Source of the DNA: Fratercula arctica
Lineage: Eukaryota; Chordata; Aves; Charadriiformes; Alcidae
Direction of reading: 5' to 3'
NCBI GenBank assembly: GCA_947846985.1
Contig: CANTUZ010000003.1
Coordinates: 123,016,626 to 123,080,625, forward strand
DNA length: 64,000 nucleotides
Below, in pieces: positions 1 to 12,194 of the stretch (the first letter of the stretch is position 1; each line of letters opens with the position of its first letter). The notes under the pieces are model-generated. The model saw only the letters and a program-made list of their open reading frames with translations. It searched no databases and had not been told where the DNA came from. The position numbers were made by a program, and so were the translations under genes.

Positions 1-156
1 TCGGTGGAAAAAGAGCGTCCTTAATAATCAGAATTAAAGGCTGCTCTAGATATAAAGCATGCTTATTAAAAAGAGAATGGAATGAAATTGAGAACTCAAA
101 AATAGCAAGATCTGACCTCCTTTGGCAAGTCGCCCTCAGCAAAATACTAATAATAA

Positions 157-188
157 GAAAGAAAAAAAAAAAAAGAAAAAGAAAAAGA
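157..188. repeat. A-rich low-complexity tract
   Basis: Run of A broken by single G's. No element attached that I can recognise. Confidence 0.9.
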
Positions 189-716
189 TGACCTTGAGGA
201 GTCACGCTCGGGTACAAGCACAAATCAACCTGTCTGAAGATAATGGTTGAGAAATCAGCATCTCCCGTTGTCTCTAGCTCAGTCAATCCAATTAAAAAAC
301 CAGCCAGAAATGAGTCATGTGAAGGAAATGATTGCTTTCACTCAATATGTTAATTGACTGGAAATTGCATACGTGCCAAGGTGCGATAAGAGAACACATT
401 GCATCCTGTGCAGGATTTATCAGAGTCCTGGATGTGCGAGGAGGAGACAGGACTCATATTACTAATGCTGAAAAGGAGAATTCTGAGAAATTAACTTGAG
501 TATATTCTTTTCCTTCAATATATTCTTTTTCCTAAGTATCTAAACCAGAAGAAATCAAGTGAATCACTGCTAGGAAACACTGCAATGCTGTGATTAACGT
601 TGTTGTTCTGAGCTGACGTGACTTCTGTTTTTTGAAAGAATCCTAATTCATAATTCACATTTGCTCAGTCTCTTCTGAATAAACAGCAAGATGGAAAATA
701 GGAAGCAATATGGAAA

Positions 717-772
717 AAAGGAACTAGATGATCTTGAAGGTTCCCTCCAACTCTAACCATTCTATGAAATAT
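717..772 (+). mobile_element. CR1 3'-end scrap
   Basis: 'ggaactagatgatcttgaaggttccctccaactctaaccattctatga' is the last ~50 bp of a CR1 LINE. Confidence 0.75.
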
Positions 773-1144
773 GTTTTTATCTCAACTGCTTTTTTTTTTT
801 TTTTTAGGACAGAATAATTACATTCAACAAGAAGCAATTCCTTAGGGCAGATTTAAGCAAATCCATTACCTCTTCTAAGAGGAATCCTAAACAATAACTA
901 ATGAAAAAGAGGGAGGAGAAAAAAAATCTAGATTTATAGACATCTCTAAATATATTCTCTTTATGCCTCTGCCACGCACAAACAGTGCTAAGACATTTCC
1001 TAACAAAGCCTTTTTTCTGCATCCAGCTCAGTGCGCTCCCCCGCATGTTTCTGAAGCCCCACTGTAACACAGATGGTAAAACAGCTGAGACATTTTGTAT
1101 TTAAAAAGATAGTGGCAACACCCCTGATTAATGGAGAAAATGGC

Positions 1145-1164
1145 AAAAAAAAAAAAAAAAAAAA
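1145..1164. repeat. A20 tract
   Basis: Twenty consecutive A on the plus strand. Confidence 0.95.
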
Positions 1165-4100
1165 GAAGGAAAATGCCATATATTGCAGCCAATAAAAATG
1201 GGGAAACTCCCTCCCAACTTAATCAGCACGCCAAAGACGCAGACTCTACGTCTCAACAGTTGCTTTTTGCCACTGTTTTCAGCAAGATGTTTGCAAGCCC
1301 CATCTTTTCTTCTCTTTGGTCCGCGTGGGCAATTGTTCTAAAGCACTTGTGCATGAAAATAAAGCCCGTGTCAACAGGGGTTACACTTCATCCACAACGC
1401 AGCCATGGGAAAAGACAGTCTGCTACAAGAGCATTTCTTAAGTGCACGCGAGGCAACTTTGCCATCACAAAATTTAAAATCTCTACGGGAAATTCAAATG
1501 TCTATCAAGGATTTGGGGAGGGGAAGCACTGTAAAAACTGAATACAAATACAATTTATGCAGTAAGGCTTTTTTTCTTCTCTTTTCGGGGGGATGGGGGA
1601 GAAATGAAGAGACGTAGCTGCAAAACCTGAGCTGGAACTTAGAGCAGTCTCAGTGTCTCTTTTACTTCTGCCCGGTTTTATTTAAATGTAGGCACCACGA
1701 GATCTAATATTGAGCAGAGCGAGGTAAGAGCGGGGCAGATGACTGAACACTCCCATTCCCTTGGCTCTCAGCCTACCATTGCTTTACCACCATCGTCGCT
1801 TTTCAGCTGGCACCTGTTCCTAAGAAAGCTGCCCTGGGTTGAAAGGGCCCCGCGAGACGGCTCCGCGTGGTCTCTGCTCTCCGTAACGTTCCTGCCACGT
1901 TTGTTCAGGCAGAAAGTAAAGGCCGGACAAAGCCAAGTGGGAACCTAACACTCTTGAAAAATGTCACCCCGAGCCCTGTGACGTGGGCAACCTTTAAAAA
2001 GGATACAAAACAAAGCCATTTGTAGTTGTTAGTGATCCAAAGCAGTCTGAAATGAAGAGATTTTTATCACAACGGTGTTACTTTTGAGACATCTAAAAGG
2101 ATCTTGAAAATCTATAGTAAAAAAATTAACCGCGATTAGATCAAAAAGTACATTTGTGAAAATGGGAAACAAGAAAACTGACAAATTCTTGAGCCAAAAT
2201 TACCATCGGGTGACAAAGATTAATCCTAATATTAAAATCAACTTCTCCAATCTTAATTGTCAAATAGTGCATTAAACTAATCTGTAAATCGGTATAACTT
2301 CCATATTAACAGAAATAAATTAGCAAGTTTGTACTCTGTTTTCCTTTGTGCCTGTAGTAGATACGTGTAACTGCCACTGAGAGACGAGAGGTACTATTAA
2401 CAAAACATTCTCTCCATTTACGCTTTTGGTATCTCAGGCAACCACAGTTAATCCTCTCTTCTCTATCCGACACCAGCAATGAAGAGAAGTGAGTGGGTGA
2501 GGACTCCCATCTCCAGTAAAAACCCATTTGACATGATTACGCAGCAAATCTGAGGCCTCAGCTGGGAGGGAGAGGAAAAAAATAATTGGCCGGATTGACC
2601 ATCTATTTTTGTTGATGATAGAAATGATCTTCGGTATTACATCATCTTACAGCATCGCTCTTCATAATTAACTCCTTTAAAATACCAGGGCAGTTTTAAT
2701 TTTTTTAAAGCATAGATCAGAAGGGAAGTAGAAAAGATTTAAAGAGATAAGCATAGGGACTGCTTCAAGAACTCAACTGGTTAAAATTACATTTGCAACA
2801 ATAGTTGTGTTGTGCTCATTGTTCTTGCAGAAAAAGTCTTCCCCATCAGGAGCTGCAGCATGTTTATATGATGCCCAGCAAAGCAAAATTATCTGTCCAT
2901 GGCATTCCCCAATGCAGGCCTGCGCCTTTCCAGGCACTGTGGTCTTAGGTGCTTATTTATGTCCTGTCTTCAAAAGTGAGCAAAAAACACGTTACCAAGT
3001 TTTCTTTCTGGAATGACTGCGATCCTAGCCAAGACTGGGCAGGATCTAGAAAGCACGTTTAAAAGGTTTTGAGGCATATTGATTTTTGAAGGAGACCGAT
3101 TGCAAAAAAAAAACCCCACCCAACCTCTCCTACCCCTCCCCCCCCGAAAAATTTCACCAGAATTTTGTAGCAAAAATCCTAACATAAAAATACCCAATAA
3201 GAGCAAATGTGACCTCTTCAAACAGATAATAAATTAAGTCAGGGTACAATCCATCCGAATGTCCCATGAATCACTATAAAAATGCCCATTTCTTTGCTTC
3301 AGCTAGAAAAGGAGGGTAGGATGCCTGGCTCAGATGGAGACATCGGAGATCAGATAAATGAACATGGCTCTCAGTAGCTGTTCTTGACTTTCACATCATC
3401 TTCATTCTAATATATGTCCATTATTTTATCTCTGAAATTCCACTGGTTTATATGAGGTTGAGCCCAAAGCTAAAAAACAGATGATACAGTAAAGAAGAGA
3501 CTGCACAGGCACATTGGTTTGGTCGGTTGTAAACAGATTGCAGCTGGATCTATACATTTCAATGCCTTCCATGGCTAAATGTACTCATCACTATTTTAAT
3601 TCTGGTTCTGGGCTTAGGAATCTACCTGGAGCACATTACACCCATGACTGAGAGAGACTGGATGGATATTCAGCATCCAGCACAAACCCGAGTTCCTAAT
3701 GAAAAATAAAAGAGAGTTTCCAATACAAACCCAGAGTCTGCAATTTGTTCTAAGCTCACGCGGCTCTCAGGTCTTCCCCATCAACAGTAAATCAAATGTG
3801 CTATCCACATCTGCTTCCATTCCACTAAATAATATCGAAAAGATAAGCGGGGAGCACCACCTTCACTCTTAGCAAGTTAGCACTATGGTCTCTTAATCCG
3901 GTGAAGCCACATGAGTAGGGAAATTATGAATATTAGATCACAAGCAAAGATAATTCATACTGCTTCGTTTCATTTCTCAAGGACTCCCACTAGGGTAGCA
4001 AATGTTTTTGAAACAGTTTATTTTTCTTTTTTTTTTTTTCCTTCTCTTTAATATCTAAATTAGCCGTCTCTCCCATCAGCACAGTGCCTAGCCTAGCCCT

Positions 4101-4789
4101 GAAGCATTTGTGAAAACTGAGGAGAGTCTGTTTAGGTTTGGATTTAAGAGAAATGAATCTTAACTCAGGACCTTCTTTATTTTGCAGGAAATCTGATTTT
4201 GTGGTTCAGCCCAATAAACCTCTCCAGGCCTAAACTACCCTACACAGTTCAATTACAGGACTCAAAAAAGCAGTAAAAGCTTTTAACACCATACTCTGCC
4301 ATCCCAAGAAAGCAGACACATTTCCTTATCTTGGGAAGACAATTACCACTTTCTTCCACCTTTGAATGTTTCTGGCTCGATGCAGCCCTTTCCTTTTCTC
4401 CAGGCTAGAAAAGCTGTATTTGACCATTTGAACTCCTACTTTTCATAAGAGAAACGTACTTTGCAACCAGCTTTGGAGACAGATTTTGCTAAGCATCTAT
4501 TTCACTTTGTAGCCAGATTCATCCCAGTTTTGAGACATATTTTCATAGGCTGGGGCAGGTCACTGTGTCCCAGTTTGATTGCCTTTGTAATTTCCAAGAG
4601 GAAATAAACTCTGCCACTCTCCTTGTAAAGAATAAAACACCGCAGTGCCTGGAGGAGGAGAAGATGTAACAGCAGCTAAACGCACTTCAAACTTTTTTTT
4701 TTTCCCCCCTTTTACCCTACTTTTTACCTTACATCAGATATATCCGAGGTTAGAAGTCTGATAGAAAGGAATTTCTAGCTTCTACAGCA

Positions 4790-4906
4790 ACAGGAATTCA
4801 AAACCTGACTGGACACGGGGTCCTGGGCTGACCCTGCTTGAGCACAGGGTTGGGACTAGATGATTTCCAGAGGTCCCTTCAACCTGAGTGATTCTGCACT
4901 TCTGTA
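4790..4906 (+). mobile_element. CR1 3'-end fragment
   Basis: 'ttcaaaacctgactggaca' through 'gggttgggactagatgat' and 'cttcaacctgagtgattctgc' matches the last ~110 bp of CR1, moderately diverged. Confidence 0.85.
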
Positions 4907-6560
4907 AAGAGACTGACCAAAATCTCATCCCAGTCCACCACCTCATCTGAATTAATTCCCACAGCACGACAGGCTCCATCAACACACAAGGCAGAAATTG
5001 CAAAGTAAGAGAGGAAAGAGACAAAACTCTGAAAGATAACCACTGGGTCAGGACTGCAGGCTAAAAAGCCAAGCCAGGACCAAGAAATTGTTAAGAACTG
5101 TAAAATTATTAGAGAGATAACGATGGTGAAGAGCCACACTGAACAGCATTAGGAGCATGCAGTCTTATTTCCCCAAATGCCCCTCCTTGAGCCCAACATT
5201 ACAAAAGTCCAGCTCTCTGCTCCAAGGCTCTGCCCCCTGAGCAACGACATGACATTGGTAGAACCACCATTGTTCAACACAGAAGCAGAAGGAGGAGCAG
5301 AAAAGGATGGATTTTTAACCATAGCAAAAGAGATGACTAGAGGTGATTATTTTACGATTGGATTGTGTCACACTTCCCTGCTTTTTTCCTCTTCATTTCT
5401 GCATTTTTGCCTTGATGTAAAATTGCACTATACTCTCCTAAAGAAGATTACATACGAGATAAAAGCCTGCCCTGAAGAACACGTGATGCACATAGCCCAG
5501 TTAAAATGCTACGTTAATGATGGGGCTACCAGGTTCCATAGCTAGTGAAAATTAATTTCATTTTCCACTGCATGAACTTCTCTTGCACAAAAACATTAAT
5601 TCATTTTTGCAGGCCAAGCATGAATTCCTTTTTTTAAGGCAATGACTGAAAAGCGGGATACCAACATAAACTTTGTCTCCTCATTTGAGCATTACTGTGC
5701 TGAAAGTAGATGACAAAGGCAGCGCATCCCCCTCCAGAAGAAGAAAAACGTCCCGACCGTGGTGAAGGCGGAGGAGGATGGGTTAAGACATTTTTAGGCT
5801 GCTGTGAGCAGGTATTTCGCAGAGCAGTAATACTGACTGGAAACAAATTACGCCATTGCCATGACTGCAAACAGTCCTAGCATCAGAAACAATAAAAATA
5901 ATTACTTGTGATAACACCTTAGTCAATTTGCCATTATCCATAATGAAAGAAGGATGCTCTAATATAGCAACCTTGATATTTTTAACTAAATTAAGAGATT
6001 TGTCTAGGCTGATACAAAACGCAACTCCTTGCCTTGCCTGTTTAAGTTGACATACACAAAACCAATGCATTTCCTCCGTAATGGGGAAAGTACAATTAAA
6101 TTTCCTAATCACATTAGATACATTGCATATACCGTAAAGAAACCTCACCTCTCAATGGAGTAGTTATTCTTTTGTTACTAAAGGAGGCTCAAGGAAACAA
6201 TATTCACTCCACTCAACTTTTGACGGCTCATCTCAGAGCTCATCGGAGCCCTCACAGCCATGGCTGAGACAGGCGATGTTGCCTGTTTTACCTGCTGTTG
6301 TGGCCCAGGCAACAGTTTAAAGCTGCTGCCTGAACCACAGCAGCCCGTGATGCTACAGAAAACTGAGGATGGGGATGTGCTCGTGGGGATAGAGCTGCTG
6401 CCAGCTCTTACAAACCCTTCCCCTCCTTCCCAGCCTCTCCCAGAAACTTGGAGCACGGAGGACACTGACGGCACGGTAAGCTAACACGAGCTCCTTTTTG
6501 CTCTGCACTTACTCCTCAGAGACAGGGAATAGCGGGATATTGATTTCCTGTCTTTGTGGC

Positions 6561-6593
6561 AAAAAAAAAAAAAAGAAAAAGAAAAAAAAAAAA
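6561..6593. repeat. A-rich tract
   Basis: A14, then A5, then A12 separated by single G. Confidence 0.95.
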
Positions 6594-6745
6594 GTTTTTT
6601 ATTTCACAAGGAAAGCACTACATGCCTCCCAGATCTGACAACCAACCATAATAACATGTAGCCAGGTCAACCCAGGAAACATCCGGGTAGCCAGAAACCA
6701 AGATTGAAGCATAAAGGTACCTTGTTGCTTTCTCCATTTTCACTG

Positions 6746-7232
6746 AATGATAGAATTACCCAGGTTGGAGGGGACCTTTCAGACCATTGAGTCCAACCAT
6801 CAGCCCAACTCTGACAAAAACCACCACTACCCCATGGCCCTCAGCACCACGTCTGCCCGGCTTTTAAATCCCTCCAGGGATGGCGACTCCACCACTGCCC
6901 TGGGCAGCCTCTTCCAATGCTTCACAACCCTTTCCGTGAGGAAATTGTTCCCAATATCCATCCTAAACCTCCCCTGGCGCCACTTGAGGCCGTTTCCTCT
7001 TGTGCCATGGCCTGTTCCTTGGGAGAAGAGCCCGACCCCCCCTGGCTGCCCCCTCCTTTCAGGGAGCTGGAGAGAGCGAGAAGGTCTCCCCTCAGCCTCC
7101 TTTGCTCCAGGCTGAACACCCCCAGCTCCCTCAGCCGCTCCTCACCAGACTTGTGCTCCAGAGCCCTCACCAGCTCCGTTGCCCTTCTCTGGACACGCTC
7201 CAGCCCCTCAATGTCATCTTTGTGGTTTTGGG
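6746..7232 (-). mobile_element. CR1 LINE fragment, ~490 bp
   Basis: From 'aatgatagaattacccaggttggagggga' to 'tggacacgctccagcccctcaatgtca', the reverse complement of the 3' end of ORF2 plus 3'UTR. 5'-truncated. Open frames in this block are frames of the LINE read in other phases, not host genes. Confidence 0.93.
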
Positions 7233-9435
7233 AGTATTTAGCCCTTTAGGTAGTCAAAGAAACACGACGTCTATTTTTCATTTGAACACCAGCTGCCGAA
7301 GGAGGCTCTCCTTGGTTTCGCAGCAGCCAGGAGAATCTGCAGCACGTGATTAACCCCGCAGTATCTGCTGGGTGAAGCAGGTAGACAGGAGGGAGGTAGG
7401 GAGGCATGTCTGTAGCAGCTGCATGATCGAACTCCCCCATTAGCAATTTTCCAGAATGAGTTACTGTGGCATCATCCTCTGATGGCAAAGATGATGTAAT
7501 TGTTCAGCAGACTAATGAATTTTTAACCTCAGATTTGCTGGGGTTGGGAAAAAGTGCGCCTATGCAAGCAGCAAATTCCAACCACACAACCCTGGGTAAG
7601 TTTTGCACATAACACTTGTCCTGTGTCCACTGTGGCATCAACTACACCTCTCAATTTAGGATAGTCTAATCTCAGACACTGATATTCAAATATTCGAAGT
7701 TAAATTAAATAGTATCAAGGCTTAGGAAAAAAAAAAACATAGTCTTGTTTTGCAAGTGAGTGATATTCTTCCACAAAGCTTTAAACTTTCCCCCAATTTA
7801 ATAATATATTTTACTAGCATGATCTGAGGACAAAATTATTTTTCCCCACAGCTTTGGAAATCTGCTTCAATTATAAGTCTGGGTAGTTTAATTAGGGAAG
7901 TATGCTTAGCTTAAGAAAAAAAAATTGGATGGGTTAGAAGAAAACCCCTTCTAATACTCCCTAGGGTCTACGGGTCCTTCAACCCAATTTGATGTGAATG
8001 AAACCATTATTGTTCTTTTGACTCTCGCTGAGCCATTATGTTAACGGTTTTCTGGAAATTTGAGTAGCATTTTACTACATGTTTTCGTTATTCCACTAGC
8101 CAGGATTTTAGCCCTTAGACATCAGAAGTTTCCAAGTTTAAAATAATTTTCATTGAGAAAGCAATATCCTTTTAATTTTACAGATTCTTACACGAATTTT
8201 AGATTGGCATATGGTGGGTATTTCATATTAACTGATAGAAAACTGCAGATCCCTCTTTTTTTCTCTTTTTAAGCATCAGACAGTTTAACATATTAAAACC
8301 TGCAGCAATGAAGACTCAATCAAGCAAATGAAACCAAACACACCCACTGACAGATATTTCCTGCCATAAAAACGCTCACACATTGGATGGAAGAGTCACA
8401 CCCTAATAAAAATCTAACTGAAAAATACAATAAAAAGGGTTAAAAGGTAATAAAAGGATTATTATCAAGCTATATAGACTCAGCCAAACCTTTATGTGAT
8501 ATTTTATTGCATTAAAATGTGAGTTTTGATGATCCAGCTGGTGTTTTAACTGCCTTAGAGCCAAAATACTGACTTTTTTTTTATACCCCTGTGTGTGCAG
8601 CTATGTAATAGATGCTTTGCTGTACAACCTGCTTGAAATAAAGCTGCCTTCAAAGAAGTTGCAGAAAATATCTATGCAATATCATTCCAAAACCAATTTG
8701 CCACTTTGGCTCAAAAAGAAAAGTAGGCTTCAAGGAATTAATACTGACAATACTTTCTTTGCAACTGCACCAGCACAACACTGAAGTAAACAGTGGACAG
8801 TTTGATACCTACTGCTCTTAGAGGCTTCTGGTCCTGGGATAACTCAGTTAAACAAATTGAGCGGGTAGGTGTAATTTTCTTGAAAACCAAAACTGATGAG
8901 CTGTAAGCTCTGCTTTTCTTCTGAAGGCACTTCAAGAAAGATTTTATACAGACATTTCTGACACATGCATAGACTGCTCTAAATTGAGCACAAAACCTCT
9001 AGGCTAACCAAAGCAACAAAACTGCTACAGATGAACAACAAAAACTAGAAAAAGCAGTAATCAGGCTGATGACAACTCAGTTTAAAAGCCAAAATTCCTT
9101 CAGAGCAAAACTTCTAACAAGTCTCTAATGACCAAAAATAAACTCATTAAGTCCTGTTCTTGAAGTTGGTTTAAAATAGCATCTTTATATTCTGTCCCAT
9201 ACAGGCCAGAAACTCCACAAAAAACATACCCAGCAGCTGATGCAAGCCTCCAATTTTCCAGTAATATCTAGTCTTTCAGAAGGCCTAATGCATTATCCAA
9301 ATAATTTCAGTATGGTGAGAACCTCCCCTTGTAGGAATAGGAGCACTTTCAGTTAGGGATGACAAATAAGTCTTACCATATCCCCTCAATTACCCATTTT
9401 CTGCACTCCTGAATACGTCGTATCGGTTTCCTCAC

Positions 9436-10453
9436 CTGATAGGGACACGGGATGTGATATTCTCTGCAGCGTTCTTGAAACCACGTCGTCTCCCACACAC
9501 CTCGATAAGCCTGCTCATAGAAATAGCAGCCAATTACAACCAACAGTGGCACGAGGTACAGAACACTGAACACACCAATCCGGATCATGAACTTCACTAG
9601 TTTGTCCTGGTTCTCTTTTTCTAATGGGATTTCAATGCGAACCCGATTGAGGGAGATAATGCCAGCTAGCAGAAGGGAAACTCCAACAACAACATACAGG
9701 CAGAGAGGTGCAAGTACAAAGTATCTTAATGCATCCACATCATAGAGGCCAACAAAACATACGCCGCTAATATTGTCACCTTCAATTTTATTCATTGCTA
9801 AGAGGATGATGGTTAGAGTTCCTGGAATGCCCCAGGCACTGGCGTGGAAGAGCAATGCCTTCTTCTCGATGGCTTCACTGCCCCATTTTGGCACGGCTGC
9901 CAAGAACCAGGTGATGGTAAGAATGACCCACCAAACACTGCCAGCCATGGTAAAGAAATAGAGCACCATGAAAAGCATGGTGCAAGCCTTGTTGTGAGAG
10001 CCCTGGGTCACTGTGGAAGCCTTGTACTGGGCAGGGCTAGATGCGTTACACGCTACTCGGTCTTCAAGCAGAAAGCCAATGAAGAAAATTAATGACACCA
10101 TCATGTAACAGACAGCATAAAATATTATCGGTCTTTCTGGATAGCGAAATCTTGTGACATCAATCAGAAAAGTTAAAAAAGTAAACAAGGTAGCGGAAAG
10201 GCAGACGATGGAGATCACTCCGATGAAGTAGCGAGCAAAGGAGAGCTCTTCACGCCGAAAGTACATATTTGGGCATGGAGGGGAACAGTCCCGTACCCTC
10301 AGGAAAGAGTAACCCAGATCAGGGTCTATTTTCAGCTCCTGAGGACACCAAAAACCATAATCCCTCTGTACTGCCATTGGGGCCTCTTCTGTGGGCTCCC
10401 CAGCTAAATTGAGGTCCACAAGACGAGGATATGGCTCATCACAATCTGGGAAT
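9436..10453 (-). CDS. FZD3: FZD3 coding exon: CRD end, linker and TM1-TM6
   Basis: Large internal exon of Frizzled-3, the plasma-membrane Wnt receptor used in planar cell polarity and axon guidance. Read on the minus strand, a 'tttttag' acceptor precedes 10453 and a CAG|gtgagg donor follows 9436. The exon is 1018 bp and completes an arginine codon begun in the previous exon. It encodes the last CRD cysteine (FPDCDEPYP), the extracellular linker and six hydrophobic segments, with hallmarks such as [17 protein letters not shown] after TM1, the NAS glycosylation site, [22 protein letters not shown] around TM3/TM4, and the [11 protein letters not shown] loop before TM7. The match to vertebrate FZD3 is nearly residue for residue. 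Frame stays open into the intron for a few codons after the donor, which is read-through and not protein. TM7 and the Dishevelled-binding KTxxxW region belong to exons outside this window. Confidence 0.97.
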
Positions 10454-11997
10454 CTAAAAAGTAAGAAAAGAATTATTTACAAGAAATAAACACATACTTT
10501 GCACAGACTAGTAACCTTATTTATATGTCTGACTTTAGACACCCTAACCAGAGCGAAACCAAAGACAATCCAAATAACGGGTAACCCATGAAATACTACA
10601 CTATGTTTAAACAAACTCTAGAACTCATTGTCGCAAAATAGGGTGGACGTTGAAACTATAAAATACGTTTAAAAATAAACCAGAGAAATAAATGGACAAG
10701 AGGCCCACTGGGGCTTTAAGAATAAAGGTGAGGATACAAAATCCATCTTGGGAAGTCTATAAATTTAGGCTGACTGTAAACTGAGACTATATGCCCAAGG
10801 AAGCAAGATTTTATAAGAACATTTTAAAACCTTTCCATAAGCAACTGTACTAGCTGCTATGGGACAGGATGGTGAGCTAGTTAGGCCAAAAAACCAACCT
10901 AGCACTGCTACTAGCATTAATAAATTGGAATTATGATGAAGCTATTTCTGTATTAAGTAAAGCTCTGGCTGGAAGCTAAGGGCAGCTGGAGATGCAGGAG
11001 AGACTAGAGGGATTCCACGCGAAGCTGTCCCGTTCTTCCCTCTGCTAAACGTTATCACCTCAGCAAGTGCTCTATAAGCTAAGTGTGCCTGTTCCTCTGC
11101 CACAGTGCATCTTCTGGCACAGCACCAGCAAAGTTTCAATACTTTTAGATCTGGTTTTGAAATTTCACTACCTGGGCCTTACTGCGGAGATGGGAGGACC
11201 TAAAGGGCCCAGGAATCTGTTTGGAGTAGGGAGTTAGAGCCATCTTTGATTCAGTTTATCAGGACCTAGAAGCATCTTCTGACACTCTTTTGCTAAAAGA
11301 AGTTTTAATTGTTTTTCACTCCCTCCAATCCAACTGTAAGAGAGACTATTTCTTGCTGTTTGCGCTCCTGTATTTTATTAGCTGTTGGAGTCACAAAAAA
11401 TAAAGCATATTGTTTTCCATTTCATGTATATTCTGTTTCAAATAGATTAGAACATCATCAAATACTTTTCTATGAAGTTATTTGTATAATGTAAAGCTGA
11501 AAACATCGGTTTGCACACAAGCTCAACAAGAGGTAGATGCTCTGAAAACAGAGCTTTGAGATTTTATACACCCATCAAAACCAGCCAGCTCCCCCTTCAG
11601 AAAAAGAGACTATTAATCTCAAGTGTATGGAATTTTGCCTAACTCTCAGAGAAATTTATAGCAGTACCACTTATTAAACTTCGGTATAGCAGACAAAACC
11701 AGGTCAGCATAAATGCCAAAGAAGAAGAAAAATAGAGGGGTATATTCATTCAGTTACGAAAACGCACGTGCCGTTTACAGTAATTGCCCACTGAAATTTT
11801 CAACTTATCTCCTGGGCAGATGATAGAAATATGAACTCAGCTTCCACCCCAGGAAACAGGCTGTTACACAAATGGAAGGGAAAATAACGGCACTTGTAAT
11901 GGAACACATTTAAAACGTTCGTTTCAGATCATAAAACATCCTAGACCATACCAAAATTTTATCCTGGGATTCTGAAAAAAAACCCAGATTTGCTCAC
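10454..11997 (-). other. FZD3: FZD3 intron between second CRD exon and TM exon
   Basis: 1.5-kb intron bounded on the minus strand by AG|gtgagc at 11998/11997 and 'ttttttag' before 10453. I see no repeat or second exon in it. Confidence 0.93.
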
Positions 11998-12194
11998 CTG
12001 GTGCACTCCATATCCTCAGGCCAAGAGACCCCAAACATCTCCATGAGTTTGGAGCACTCGCTGTATGCTCTTTGACAGAGTCTGCGACAAGGGAGGGTGA
12101 CACGGCCGTACTCCATGCACACAGGAGCATAGAGGGCACACAGAAATGGTCGAAAATCTCTGGAGCATTCCAAATTCACCATCGGATGAAACGG
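11998..12194 (-). CDS. FZD3: FZD3 coding exon: second half of cysteine-rich domain
   Basis: 197-bp internal exon of Frizzled-3. On the minus strand it begins after 'cttttctag' with PFHPMVNLECSRDF and ends ...WPEDMECTR across an AG|gtgagc donor; the split arginine codon finishes in the next exon. It carries most of the CRD cysteines (ECSRDF, LCALYAPVC, LPCRRLC, SECSK, MECT), the extracellular domain that binds Wnt lipid and protein surfaces. Joined to the preceding exon (ending ALAME) and the following one (FPDCDEP) it reproduces the Frizzled-3 order with no gap or frameshift. The three coding pieces together give 1404 bases, exactly 468 codons, which supports all the boundaries chosen. Confidence 0.97.

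Larger units (their letters stand above)
1..9435 (-). other. FZD3: FZD3 intron 3' of the TM1-6 exon (incomplete)
   Basis: No coding exon is visible here. I looked on the minus strand for the remaining FZD3 segments (TM7, KTCFEW, the serine/histidine-rich tail) and found none, so the intron continues past the left edge. It contains CR1 pieces near 717, 4790 and 6746, several A- or T-rich runs, and one unexplained plus-strand open segment near 6260. The rest is AT-rich unique sequence with no recognisable feature. Confidence 0.85.

Noticed and set aside
6917..7250. Open frames of 80-120 codons on both strands
   Set aside because: They fall inside a minus-strand CR1 fragment and are LINE sequence read in wrong phases or orientation.
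9373..9435. Extension of the FZD3 TM exon past CPYQ (continuing to a stop at 9373)
   Set aside because: CAG|gtgagg is a strong donor at the position where FZD3 is split, and the following residues (VRKPIRRIQ…) do not match FZD3.
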